Part shown: one piece after another, positions 1 through 7,250 of the stretch | Position numbering within the stretch: position 1 is the first letter of the stretch | Layout: every line of letters begins with the position of its first letter | Notes under the pieces: generated by a model | What the model was told of the DNA's origin: nothing | The model's database searches: none | What the model saw: only the letters and a program-made list of their open reading frames with translations | Position numbers and translations under genes: made by a program | Source: Acididesulfobacillus acetoxydans | GTDB lineage: Bacteria > Bacillota > Desulfitobacteriia > Desulfitobacteriales > Desulfitobacteriaceae | Reading direction: 5' to 3' (one strand) | DNA length: 29,485 nt | Assembly: GCF_900016645.1 (NCBI RefSeq) | Contig: NZ_CDGJ01000017.1

Positions 1-282
1 GATGATGTGTGGTTCAAACTCGCCGTTGCGATCCCGGGGAATCGCCAGTTCTGTTTCACCCATACGTGTTTGAATGGTCTTTCTCGAATATCCATTGCGA
101 CTGTTGCCTGAATTGTTGCCCTCAACACTGTGTTTTTCATAACCAAGATGGTCGCTCATCTCGGTTTCCAGAATCTCCTGCAGGGTGCGTCTGAAGAGGT
201 CTTTGAGCGTGTTGTGGACGTCTTCGACGGTCTTACAGTCCTTGGCGACTTCACGGGCTAACCGGTCTTTAACATCTTGCAT
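1..282 (-). CDS. IS256-family (mutator-type) transposase, N-terminal part, cut by window edge
   Basis: The minus strand from an ATG at 282 reads 94 codons without a stop to the window edge. The protein begins MQDVKDRLAREVAKDCKTVE and continues through EILETEMSDHLGYEKH, a serine/asparagine-rich stretch, then GYSRKTIQTRMGETELAIPRDR. These are hallmarks of the N-terminal DNA-binding half of IS256/mutator transposases; the family's DDE catalytic core would lie beyond the edge. An AAGGAG ribosome site sits just upstream of the ATG. The gene reads away from the debris region at 346-2215 and is the most likely agent of local rearrangement. Whether the full element is intact cannot be seen. Confidence 0.9.
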   Translation of the reverse strand, partial: MQDVKDRLAREVAKDCKTVEDVHNTLKDLFRRTLQEILETEMSDHLGYEKHSVEGNNSGNSRNGYSRKTIQTRMGETELAIPRDRNGEFEPHII

Positions 283-310
283 AAATGATCAACTCCTTAT
301 TGGTAGTTTT

Positions 311-345
311 AACCATTTACACAAAACTTCATACGTCCTCTCTTA
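311..345 (-). mobile_element. Probable terminal inverted repeat end of the IS256-type element
   Basis: Read on the minus strand, the block upstream of the transposase runs GAGAGGACGTATGAAG, then TTTTGTGTAAATGGTT, shortly before the ribosome site. A GTGTAAATGGTT-type motif about 30-60 bases outside the start codon is typical of IS256-family ends. The outer boundary is placed near 343-345 by analogy; the partner end is outside the window, so the exact repeat and any target duplication cannot be confirmed. Confidence 0.55.
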
Positions 346-607
346 AAAGAACATGTTAGCTGGATTCGGTTTGAGTTGTATATACGGTAGCGGTTTAGTA
401 CAACGTAATATGAGCCTTACCTGTTGCCGGTCACCGTATTCTGGACTGGAAGTCATTTCGCAATCACTTTATTCTCGACGGAAAGTGTTCTGGTTTCCCA
501 AGAAAAGCTTGAAGAGGGTTGGAATTGACTGACTGACTAATTTTCAATCCAAAATAAATTGACTCTTTTAATCCAGAATAAAGAGACTGATAACACCTTA
601 CCCTGTA
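346..607. other. Non-coding stretch beside the IS end
   Basis: No convincing gene. The DNA is more AT-rich than the rest of the window. Around 540-590 there is a degenerate tandem pair of about 24 bases (TTTTCAATCCAAAATAAA followed by CTTTTAATCCAGAATAAA), preceded by GACTGACTGACTAA. Its role is unknown. Confidence 0.4.
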
Positions 608-880
608 CTAATTATTGACGTTATAACGCTTAACTTTGTTGTACAGTGTACCCAAAGAAATATTTAAAGCCCTGGCTGCCCGTCTTTTGCCTTCCAAGGT
701 TGTCCCATAGCGACTGAGCGCACTGCGCACGAGAAGTTCCTCCATGCGATTCAAGGGCATGACATCAGGATTTTGCAAAAATTGATCCACCCCCTGACCG
801 ATCGACTCGGCGAGATGCCTGCGCCCAATGAAAGATTCTGCCGTTAAAATCATCGCCCGCATCAGAGATTGCCGTAGCTC
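608..880 (-). pseudogene. C-terminal remnant of a sigma-54-dependent activator (Fis-type HTH)
   Basis: The readable frame starts with ELRQSLMRAMILTAESFIG, which matches the end of the AAA+ domain of NtrC-family activators, normally reached through W-P-G-N-[VI]-R-E-L. It ends with a Fis-type helix-turn-helix (EELLVRSALSRYGTTLEG, then RRAARALNISLGTLYNKVKR). The ATPase core (Walker A, GAFTGA loop, Walker B) and any sensor domain are absent. Upstream sequence in this frame (to 952) does not resemble the family, so I read it as a decayed 3' end of about 90 codons and not a small gene. A terminator hairpin separates it from the next remnant upstream. Confidence 0.65.
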
Positions 881-947
881 GGCAAAATATGCCCGTCTCT
901 TGAAACACTGCGAGACACTATGCGCTTTTTCTCGGCACGCTCTCCCG

Positions 948-986
948 GACAAAAACTTAACCGGAGCTCGCGCTCCGGTTAAGTTT
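948..986 (-). terminator. Rho-independent terminator of the levR-like gene
   Basis: A perfect inverted repeat has 15-base arms (AAACTTAACCGGAGC) and a 4-base loop at 953-986, followed on the minus strand by a T run. The TAA stop of the levR-like remnant lies in the first arm, so this is that gene's original terminator. Confidence 0.8.
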
Positions 987-1510
987 CCAAAAGGAACTGG
1001 ACCATAAAGGCTATTTCACTCTCGGGGACGGATAGGTTAAACGTCTCTTCCAAGAGGCGCAAAGAGTGTACCACCCCGGTCCAGGCCCGGGGATGTCGGT
1101 TCCGTATTTCGTCTTGGCCCGGCCAGGACGGACTTTCCTCGCCCACCTGCAGCCGTTCCACCAAAACAGCTCAAATGTACGACCAGATTGATGACATGAT
1201 GCGGTTTGAGGGTGATGTGCAAGTCCTTTCCCATATCCCGCACAATCTGTTGGGTTATTTTCAAGATTTGTCCCGGATTGAGGAAGCGCAAGTATTGCCC
1301 CAAGAGCTGCTCCAGCTCCTGAGGGCTGGGCCCTAAGTCCGCATCCACGGCAGGCAAGTGCAGAAGGTTGAGCAGCCGCTGGCGCCCTTGACCCAGAAAC
1401 CATTCCTCCAAAGAAATGAACGGCACTCCCGACCAATTCAGATCTATGCGGCCGATCACGACGAGCGGCTTGCCTTTGATTTTGAGAGATTTCAGGCGGG
1501 TACCGGGTTC
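979..1510 (-). pseudogene. C-terminal remnant of a LevR-like PRD transcriptional regulator, frameshifted
   Basis: Two overlapping minus frames join into one protein. The first reads VVIGRIDLNWSGVPFISLEE, then QYLRFLNPGQILKITQQIV and HITLKPHHVINLVVHLS. After a shift near 1165-1175 it continues VERLQVGEESP and ends with SLRLLEETFNLSVPESEIAF. The GxPFIsLEE strand, the FLNP motif and the paired helices with SEIAF are typical of the linker and last PRD (PTS regulation domain) of LevR-type sigma-54 activators. The N-terminal HTH, AAA+ and EIIA-like parts are missing. At its upstream end the frame runs directly into a vapC remnant, so the gene was truncated by a rearrangement and then frameshifted. 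Confidence 0.65.
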
Positions 1511-1619
1511 AGTGACTGCAAGCCAGCGGCCCCTCCTCAACAAATCCGTTCAGCAGTGCCACTGTTTCTTCTCGTCCACGAAGGAAATCGATCACAAGAG
1601 TGTGTCCAAGGGAAAATCG
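1500..1619 (-). pseudogene. VapC-type PIN toxin stub
   Basis: Directly after the antitoxin stop, minus-strand frames read LDTLL, then IDFLRGREETVALLNGFVEE, GPLA and AVTE. This matches the first 40 or so residues of VapC PIN toxins (LDTSVLIDFLRG, acidic Asp first, then the AVT strand). At least two shifts are needed to join the pieces, and after AVTE the sequence becomes the LevR-like remnant. The remaining PIN acidic residues are gone, so no active toxin can be made. Confidence 0.65.
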
Positions 1620-1895
1620 TTACTGCGCAAACATTTCCCTCCTCCAAGCCTCCGTTTCTTCCCGCAGCTGACGCACCCAAGCGTAAGTGTCTTCACGGCT
1701 GGCAAAACCGGGGTAGTCTTTTTCCTCAAAGATGTAGGCTGTTGACAGCAAAGCCTTCTTTTGTTTCAGCCGAAGTAGTTCTTCCTCGGTCGCTTCGATC
1801 ACAAATTTGCTGCGTTTTCCGGGCCCAACCCGTTTATCCAGTTCTGCCAACAGTTCCACCGGCATTCGGATGGGGGTCATTTTCGTGTTTTCCAT
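1620..1895 (-). CDS. Ribbon-helix-helix antitoxin (VapB-like), orphaned
   Basis: A 91-residue protein starts at the ATG at 1895, chosen because AAAGGGAGA lies 7 bases upstream. Residues 1-40 (KMTPIRMPVELLAELDKRVG, then GKRSKFVIEATEEELLR) fit a CopG/MetJ-type ribbon-helix-helix DNA-binding fold. The C-terminal half is charged and Trp-rich (YAWVRQLREETEAWRREMF), as expected for a toxin-wrapping tail. A TATAAT-like box lies about 35 bases upstream. Its natural partner would be the PIN toxin immediately downstream, which is destroyed. Antitoxins of this type usually autorepress their operon; here that would serve no toxin in this locus. Confidence 0.75.
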   Translation of the reverse strand: MENTKMTPIRMPVELLAELDKRVGPGKRSKFVIEATEEELLRLKQKKALLSTAYIFEEKDYPGFASREDTYAWVRQLREETEAWRREMFAQ

Positions 1896-1929
1896 AACGC
1901 AATCTCCCTTTGTATATACCTTTAATATC

Positions 1930-2157
1930 ATTATATCGTATATGCCTGCCAGATCATAGTTTACACTGGTTACGCCAAAATCCGGTTCCGTCTGAAACGG
2001 CCCGAATAGGTAGACGGTGGCCCCGCTTGATCCCCATCCGCGAAAACCAAAGCCAACACGAACCGCCCGGGCTAATTCAGGGCCGTGAGAATCTCGCTTC
2101 GGGTCACCGTCACCGTTTTGGTTCCCTCCACACGTCCTTTGGGCTCTATAAAGAAAA
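1930..2157 (-). pseudogene. C-terminal remnant of a DUF3883-domain protein
   Basis: The minus strand reads FFIEPKGRVEGTKTVTVTRS and EILTALN, then an in-frame TAG, then PGRFVLALVFADGDQAGPP. A shift near 2010 then gives VYLFGPFQTEPDFGVTSVNY followed by DL. The order (E-x-KGR, vTrsEi..AlN, fiLAlV, PF...PdFg.tsvnyDL) is the conserved DUF3883 core, a domain found at the C-terminus of SNF2/DEAD helicase-like and restriction-associated proteins. It carries one nonsense codon and one frameshift. The helicase part is absent; no gene is present up to groEL. It may be the scar of a lost defence locus. Confidence 0.6.
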
Positions 2158-2343
2158 GCTAATCCGTGAAAAAGAGGCTTCCCGCAAGTTCAGTGAACTC
2201 GTGAGAAACCTCTAAATTTAGTGTGTACCCCTATTGGGTGCTAATTCTTTTATCAGGAAATGTTACCTTTTCGTTACCCGATGGCGTTTCCGGGGGTAGA
2301 CAAACTCCGAAAGCCGCTTGTATCAAGGGTTTCAGGGCTCTTC

Positions 2344-3984
2344 TTACATCATGCCGCCCATACCGCCCATGCCGCCCATGCCACCCATGCCGGCGGCGCC
2401 GCCGGCGGCTTCTTTCTGCGGCAGATCGGCAACCAGGCACTCTGTGGTCAGAAGCATGGCCGCGATAGAGGAGGCATTTTGCAGAGCGGAACGGGCGACC
2501 TTGGCAGGATCGACGATTCCGGCCGCGATCATGTCTTCGTAAGCTTCGGTCACTGCGTTAAACCCAATCCCTTTGCCCGAGGACAGGACCTTTTCGACCA
2601 CGACGGACCCTTCCTTGCCGGCATTGTTGGCAATTTGACGCAGGGGTTCTTCCAGGGCCCGGCGGACGATGTTCGAACCGGTCAGCTCATCGCCCGTAAG
2701 GTTCAGTTTATCGAGCGAAGGTATAGCATCCGTCAAAGCGGTGCCGCCGCCGGCGACAATCCCTTCTTCAACAGCCGCCCGGGTGGCAGCCAGCGCGTCT
2801 TCAATGCGCAGTTTCTTCTCTTTCATTTCCGTCTCAGTGGCGGCGCCGACCTGGATAACGGCAACCCCGCCGGCCAATTTAGCCAGGCGCTCTTGCAGTT
2901 TCTCCCGATCGAAGTCAGATGTCGTCTCTTCGATTTGCTTCTTCAGCGCTTCCACCCGTTTTTTGATTTCCGCGGTCTGCCCCGAACCTTCCACGATCGT
3001 GGTCTCTTCCTTGGTCACCCGGACTTGGCGGGCGCGGCCGAGCATATCCAGTGTCGTATTGTCGAGTTTGAGGCCCAGATCTTCCGTGATCACGGTTCCT
3101 CCCGTCAGGACGGCAATATCTTCGAGCATAGCCTTGCGGCGGTCACCAAATCCGGGGGCTTTCACGCCGACAGCCGTAAAGGTTCCCCGCAGCTTATTGA
3201 CCACCAATGTGGCCAGAGCTTCACCTTCAATGTCTTCCGCAATGATTAAGAGCTGGCGCCCGGCTTGCACCACTTTCTCCAAGATCGGGAGAATATCGGC
3301 AATGGCGCTGACTTTCTTGTCCGTGATCAGGATGTAGGGATCATTCAGAACCGCTTCCATCTTGTCCGTATCCGTAATCATATAGGGAGAGATATAACCC
3401 CGGTCGAACTGCATCCCTTCCACGACTTCCAGTTCGGTGGTCATCCCTTTGGCTTCCTCCACCGTGATTACACCGTCTTTGCCAACCTTCTCCATGGCTT
3501 CCGCGATCAGTTGGCCTATGTTCTTGTCACTGGCCGAGATGGAAGCAACCTGGGCGATAGCGTCTTTCCCTTCAATCGTTTTGGAAATGGCTTTCAGCTC
3601 AGCTACCACGGCGTCCACCGCCTGCTCAATCCCTCTCTTGATTCCCATGGGATTGGCGCCTGCGGCTACGTTCTTCAGGCCCTCACGGATAATGGCTTGA
3701 GCCAGGACCGTCGCGGTCGTGGTTCCGTCGCCGGCGACATCATTGGTCTTTGTTGCCACTTCTTTAACCAGCTGAGCCCCCATATTTTCGAAAGGATCTT
3801 CCAATTCGATTTCGCGGGCAATAGTAACCCCATCGTTCGTAATTAAAGGGGAGCCGAATTTCTTGTCCAGAACGACATTACGCCCTTTCGGTCCTAAGGT
3901 CACTCTGACCGCCTCGGCCAAAGCATTGACTCCGCGCTCAAGAGCATGCCGAGCCTCTTCGTTAAAAACGATTTGTTTTGCCAC
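2344..3984 (-). CDS. groEL: 60 kDa chaperonin GroEL
   Basis: The 546-residue product has normal GroEL length and starts at a GTG (MAKQIVFNEEARHALERGVN) preceded by AAGGAGG. It carries the ATP-site motif NDVAGDGTTTATVLAQ (catalytic Asp86) and ends in the usual Gly-Gly-Met repeat tail. GroEL forms the cytosolic double-ring folding chamber and works with the GroES lid encoded just upstream. The two genes share the CIRCE-controlled promoter upstream of groES, so heat induction through HrcA is expected. The groES-groEL gap of 226 bases is longer than usual and holds a small tandem repeat. Confidence 0.98.
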   Translation of the reverse strand: MAKQIVFNEEARHALERGVNALAEAVRVTLGPKGRNVVLDKKFGSPLITNDGVTIAREIELEDPFENMGAQLVKEVATKTNDVAGDGTTTATVLAQAIIREGLKNVAAGANPMGIKRGIEQAVDAVVAELKAISKTIEGKDAIAQVASISASDKNIGQLIAEAMEKVGKDGVITVEEAKGMTTELEVVEGMQFDRGYISPYMITDTDKMEAVLNDPYILITDKKVSAIADILPILEKVVQAGRQLLIIAEDIEGEALATLVVNKLRGTFTAVGVKAPGFGDRRKAMLEDIAVLTGGTVITEDLGLKLDNTTLDMLGRARQVRVTKEETTIVEGSGQTAEIKKRVEALKKQIEETTSDFDREKLQERLAKLAGGVAVIQVGAATETEMKEKKLRIEDALAATRAAVEEGIVAGGGTALTDAIPSLDKLNLTGDELTGSNIVRRALEEPLRQIANNAGKEGSVVVEKVLSSGKGIGFNAVTEAYEDMIAAGIVDPAKVARSALQNASSIAAMLLTTECLVADLPQKEAAGGAAGMGGMGGMGGMGGMM

Positions 3985-4034
3985 CTTCTGTTCCTCCTTG
4001 CCAAAATATCCTTAAAATAATCCACTGGCTTAAG

Positions 4035-4101
4035 TTTAACCCACCATGGAATTAACCCACCATGGAGTTTAACCCATCGTCAAATCTAACCCACCATGAA
4101 A
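4035..4101. repeat. Four 16-17 bp tandem repeats between groES and groEL
   Basis: Units at 4035-4051, 4052-4067, 4068-4084 and 4085-4101 share TTTAACCCACCATGGAA with small changes. On the transcribed strand each reads roughly CCATGGTGGGTTAAA. This resembles the 3' end of groES itself (GCCATCGTGGGCTAG), so the array may derive from repeated copying of the last codons of groES. Confidence 0.75.
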
Positions 4102-4210
4102 TCTAAATCTAAACCATTCAGATTCAACCGTAATTTTAACGCATCTGAAACTTTGAATTCGACCCTCTGGCCTAATCCCCTATAATCTAAAAGTCTTAAA
4201 GTTTAAAAGT

Positions 4211-4495
4211 CTAGCCCACGATGGCCAGAATATCGGACTCTTTCAGAATGAGATACTCGTCGCCGTCGTACTTGACTTCAGTGCCTGCATACTTCGAATA
4301 GATAACGCGATCACCGACTTTGACATCAAGGGCTATCCTTTCGCCCTTCTCCATCTTGCCGGGGCCAACCGCCACGACCTCTCCCTCTTGGGGTTTTTCC
4401 TTGGCCGTGTCCGGCATGATGATCCCACTCTTCGTCTTTTCCTCCAGGGGTAGCGCCTTAATGACGACCCTGTCTCCGAGAGGTTGGATATTCAT
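4211..4495 (-). CDS. groES: 10 kDa co-chaperonin GroES
   Basis: The product (MNIQPLGDRVVIKALPLEEK onwards) has 94 residues from the ATG at 4495 and has the mobile loop (KTKSGIIMPDTAKEKPQEGE) and C-terminal strand (YDGDEYLILKESDILAIVG) of GroES. It forms the heptameric lid of GroEL. A GTG one codon upstream (4498) is nearer the AAGGAGG site (9 bases against 12) and could be the true start, adding one Met. It is the first gene of the groESL operon, behind the CIRCE operator. Confidence 0.97.
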   Translation of the reverse strand: MNIQPLGDRVVIKALPLEEKTKSGIIMPDTAKEKPQEGEVVAVGPGKMEKGERIALDVKVGDRVIYSKYAGTEVKYDGDEYLILKESDILAIVG

Positions 4496-4535
4496 CACCA
4501 GAAAGTCCCTCCTTATGGTTTCTTTAACGTGTTTG

Positions 4536-4562
4536 TTAGCACTCGCTTTTATTGAGTGCTAA
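4536..4562. promoter_or_regulatory. CIRCE operator (HrcA binding site)
   Basis: The sequence is TTAGCACTC, 9 bases, GAGTGCTAA: a perfect match to the CIRCE consensus. It lies between the promoter and the groES ribosome site, where HrcA would block transcription at normal temperature. hrcA is not in the window. Confidence 0.97.
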
Positions 4563-4573
4563 CACCTAGCTAT

Positions 4574-4602
4574 ATAATATGCAAGGGGCAATGGGAAAGC
4601 AA
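4574..4602 (-). promoter_or_regulatory. groESL promoter (sigma-A type)
   Basis: On the minus strand there is a -35 TTGCTT (4602-4597), a 17-base spacer and a -10 TATTAT (4579-4574). The start of transcription would fall just upstream of or inside CIRCE, consistent with HrcA repression. Confidence 0.75.
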
Positions 4603-4934
4603 ACTTCGCCACGGGTTGATATCCGGTCTTAAGAACAATTATGTCACCCGATCTTCCTCAATCTCACCTTGGCTCCTGATTGCACAGCAAGCCCCTCGGG
4701 CCCCCCGCGGGGCTCTAGTACCTAGGATTGCCAAAGCCAGTGCTAATTATTCACTATCATCCATCACACCGGGACAAAACTTTCCCGGCTTTCTTCAGCC
4801 GCAAACCCGTCCGGCAAAAATATGTGACACTCGACCAGGCTCGCCCAAGAGACACGTGGACTGTCCGGTCACCCAAGCCCCTTTTCGTAAAAAAAGCTCG
4901 GCTTATGCTGCGATTGATCCGTTGGAGCACCGCC
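4603..4934. other. Gap between groES promoter and NYN gene
   Basis: No gene with recognisable content was found on either strand. A GC-rich inverted repeat near 4690-4715 (GCCCCTCGGGCC, then CCGCGGGGC) could fold on either strand but lacks a clear T run. The gap follows the 3' end of the NYN gene and precedes the groES promoter, so it may hold a terminator. Confidence 0.4.
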
Positions 4935-5771
4935 TCAGTGGCCCGATGTCAATTTTTCCTGTTTACGACGAACCTCTTCCCAATCCTGGCCCAGGGTTTC
5001 TTTCACCCGCGGATCATCCAGGGTGAGAACGTAGATTTTCGTCCGCCCGATCTTTAAACTGCTATCCGGGTATTCGCGTTCCTGGACGACCTTTTCGCGT
5101 AAAGCATAACGGATGAGTTCCTTAACCCGGGGCATGGAACGGCCCAATTCTTGGCTCAAGGCAGCCCTTGCCCTAGTGGAGGCCACGTAAGCCAAGCGCA
5201 GCTGCAACCGGCCCAGGACTTGGATTGCCCTGCCGAGATCTGCCGTGTAGTCGTAGTCTGACCCCGGTGCATCTTGCAAAAGCTGCTTAAGCACATCTAA
5301 GTTTTCGCAGTAGGGTTGGAGTGCGTGATGGACGCTGCCGTCAACCCCGACGACCTTAACCTGTTTGCCCCAGGCCCTTATTTTGCGCACGAGCGGGAGG
5401 AAATCACCATCTCCCGTGAACAAGAGAAACACATCAAACGTCTCCGGCCGGGTCAGAAGGATTTCCTGAGCCTCCAGCATCAGTTCGGAGTCGGCGGCGT
5501 TCCGGCGCAAGTCAGTATGAGTGTAGTTGTTCTTGCCAAAGACATGCCGGGTAAACACATCCGTTTTTTCAAAAAGGGTCTGTGTCCGCCAAAATTCTTC
5601 CCGATCGAAGTTAGCATAAAGGAAAATAGCCGACATATCCGCATTTATTTGAACCGCGTAGTGCTGGAGCAAAGAAACCAGACGTTCGGGAGTTAGTTCA
5701 TACCCCCGTTCCAATAAACTGAGCCAAATATTTTCATAGTCGACAAACGCTATCGCCCTCAAATCTTTCAC
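4935..5771 (-). CDS. NYN-domain (LabA/DUF88-like) putative nuclease
   Basis: The 278-residue cytosolic protein starts at an ATG behind a GAGGTG site. Residues 7-150 form a NYN/PIN-like fold: AFVDYENIW with the first acidic residue, a middle acidic segment with RRNAADSELMLEAQEI, and LLFTGDGDFLPLVRKIRAWG with the GDGDF signature and the following VKVVGV strand. NYN domains are Mg-dependent RNases by family knowledge; substrate is unknown here. The C-terminal 110 residues are helical and basic (LGRSMPRVKELIRYALREK), possibly a winged-helix nucleic-acid-binding module of OST-HTH style. It is monocistronic as far as can be seen. Confidence 0.8.
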   Translation of the reverse strand: MKDLRAIAFVDYENIWLSLLERGYELTPERLVSLLQHYAVQINADMSAIFLYANFDREEFWRTQTLFEKTDVFTRHVFGKNNYTHTDLRRNAADSELMLEAQEILLTRPETFDVFLLFTGDGDFLPLVRKIRAWGKQVKVVGVDGSVHHALQPYCENLDVLKQLLQDAPGSDYDYTADLGRAIQVLGRLQLRLAYVASTRARAALSQELGRSMPRVKELIRYALREKVVQEREYPDSSLKIGRTKIYVLTLDDPRVKETLGQDWEEVRRKQEKLTSGH

Positions 5772-5796
5772 CTCACACCCCGCTTGTCTCTGCTAC

Positions 5797-5825
5797 AGTA
5801 TACGCGCAAGCTTGGCAAGGGTGAA
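5797..5825 (-). promoter_or_regulatory. Promoter of the NYN gene
   Basis: Minus strand: -35 TTCACC (5825-5820), 17-base spacer, -10 TATACT (5802-5797), about 25 bases before the start codon. Confidence 0.55.
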
Positions 5826-5979
5826 CAAGGGTAGGAACGAAACGCCGAAATTCATCGTTAGTAAAAAGATCTCACACTAACCCCGAGGGTACTCTGAAGC
5901 GGCTCCCTGCACCGCCGATAACCGTATCGCAAAGGGGCCCCGAACTGCCACCGCTGACCGTGCCGCGGCCGGGTTCTCT

Positions 5980-6483
5980 TCACCCTTGTACAGGACCCGC
6001 GGCACATTCACCCGCTTCCCCTTTCAGAATCTCAATACCATGCGGCAAAGCCGGAGCAATAGCGGCCCAACACTCGCGCACAGCCTTCGGGCTGCCTGGC
6101 ATATTGATAATTAAGGTTTGCTTGCGCAAGACGGAAACGGCCCGGCTCAGCATAGCCTTCGGCGTGGCTTTAAGGCTTTCCGCGCGCATAACTTCGGCTA
6201 TGCCGGGCACTATTCTGTCCGCGATCTCCAGGGTGGCTTCCGGCGTCACATCCCGAAGAGCAAAGCCGGTTCCGCCAGTCGTCAAAATCAGATCCAACCC
6301 CAGCTCGTCCGCCCAGGTACGCATAGTGGCCGCCAGCTGAGTCCGCTCGTCCGGCAGCACGGCATATTCCACGACCTCAGCCCCGATCTCCCGCACGAGT
6401 TCACGCAACGCGGCCCCAGACAAATCTTCCCTCTCCCCGCGCGAACCCTTGTCGGACGCGGTAATGATTCCGACTCTGAACAT
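5980..6483 (-). CDS. mogA: Molybdopterin adenylyltransferase (MogA/MoaB family)
   Basis: The 167-residue protein opens with FRVGIITASDKGSRGEREDL and has the family MPT-binding motif LILTTGGTGFALRDVTPEAT, then LIINMPGSPKAVRECW. It adenylylates molybdopterin, the step before metal insertion by MoeA, in the cytosol. Its ATG overlaps the stop of the MOSC gene (TAATG), so the two are translationally coupled. It is the last gene of the moaA-moaC-MOSC-mogA run that supports the nearby formate dehydrogenase. The family also contains MoaB proteins, so the symbol is by function. Confidence 0.9.
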   Translation of the reverse strand: MFRVGIITASDKGSRGEREDLSGAALRELVREIGAEVVEYAVLPDERTQLAATMRTWADELGLDLILTTGGTGFALRDVTPEATLEIADRIVPGIAEVMRAESLKATPKAMLSRAVSVLRKQTLIINMPGSPKAVRECWAAIAPALPHGIEILKGEAGECAAGPVQG

Positions 6484-6920
6484 TAAGGCATCACCTCGAT
6501 TTCATCGCCGACAGAGATCGGCCCGCCCGTGAGCACGCGGACGAAGATACCCTCCTTCGGCATGACGCAGTCCCCGGCCTGATAGTAGATGGCGCACTTA
6601 CTGTGGCACTCTTTTCCAATCTGTGTCACCTCAGCCAGGCCCTGGGGACCGAGGCGCAGCTTGGTGCCGATCGGCAGGCTGACCAAATCAATTCCCTCCG
6701 TGGTCAGATTCTCGGCGAAGTCCCCCGGCCCGACTTGTAAACCCAAATCCCGCATTTTGCGGATGCTTTCCAAAGCCAAGAGGCTCACCTGCCGGTGCCA
6801 AGCACCGGCGTGGGCATCCCCCTCGAGACCGTAATTCGCCTTCAGCAGGGCGGTGCCGACGTTCTTCTTGCGCATTCCTTTCCGTTCACTGCTGCATACG
6901 GCTACTATTTTAGCCATCAT
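6483..6920 (-). CDS. MOSC-domain protein
   Basis: The 145-residue protein starts at the first of two ATGs, 7 bases behind GGGAG. It has the compact MOSC core: KANYGLEGDAHAGAWHRQVS, then GDFAENLTTEGIDLVSLPIG, then IGKECHSKCAIYYQAGDCVM and EGIFVRVLTGG. MOSC domains bind molybdopterin-type cofactors or carry sulfur through a conserved Cys; here the CHSKC and GDC cysteines are candidates. Stand-alone MOSC proteins paired or fused with MogA are common in Clostridia. Its exact reaction is not established. Confidence 0.88.
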   Translation of the reverse strand: MMAKIVAVCSSERKGMRKKNVGTALLKANYGLEGDAHAGAWHRQVSLLALESIRKMRDLGLQVGPGDFAENLTTEGIDLVSLPIGTKLRLGPQGLAEVTQIGKECHSKCAIYYQAGDCVMPKEGIFVRVLTGGPISVGDEIEVMP

Positions 6921-7250
6921 CTATCCGCTCCCATCGTTTTTCATCCGATCCCGCGCCTCCGGCCTCGGGCGTTCGGCGGACCCCTGTTTAGTCGCGTGTT
7001 CGCCTGTGTTTAACCGAGGCTCCACAAGCCAAGCGAACCGTCCGAGTCGGGGAGCGCCCGCGCACGCAGGCAGGCGGTGCAGTGTTAAGCCGCGCCAACA
7101 GGGTCAGTCTGCCACAGCGCGGACTCACGCCATTGCACCCAACACCCTGAACAGTCAACCACCCCGGTGGCGCGCCGGAGTCACAGAGGCGCTTCTGTCT
7201 CGACGTCTGCCGAAGACTCGGGCGCCGGTCTGTCATACCCGCCGGGGCTC
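6921..7250. other. 330 bp GC-rich gap between moaC and MOSC
   Basis: The only open frames are Arg-rich, lack ribosome sites and resemble no family. On the minus strand the stretch has several inverted repeats, for example CCGCGC and GCGCGG about 21 bases apart near 7090-7125. It may be a structured leader of MOSC-mogA or spacer DNA; I cannot assign it. Confidence 0.35.

Noticed and set aside
2140..2215. Plus-strand frame reading KEKLIREKEASRKFSELVRN
   Set aside because: It looks protein-like, but the opposite strand holds the start of the DUF3883 remnant, and no upstream family match supports a gene.
2260..3249. Long plus-strand open frame (about 330 codons) opposite groEL
   Set aside because: It mirrors the codon structure of groEL, has no ribosome site and resembles no family; it is an antisense shadow.
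6988..7236. 82-codon Arg/Cys-rich minus frame between moaC and MOSC
   Set aside because: No ribosome site, no similarity and composition typical of GC-rich non-coding DNA.
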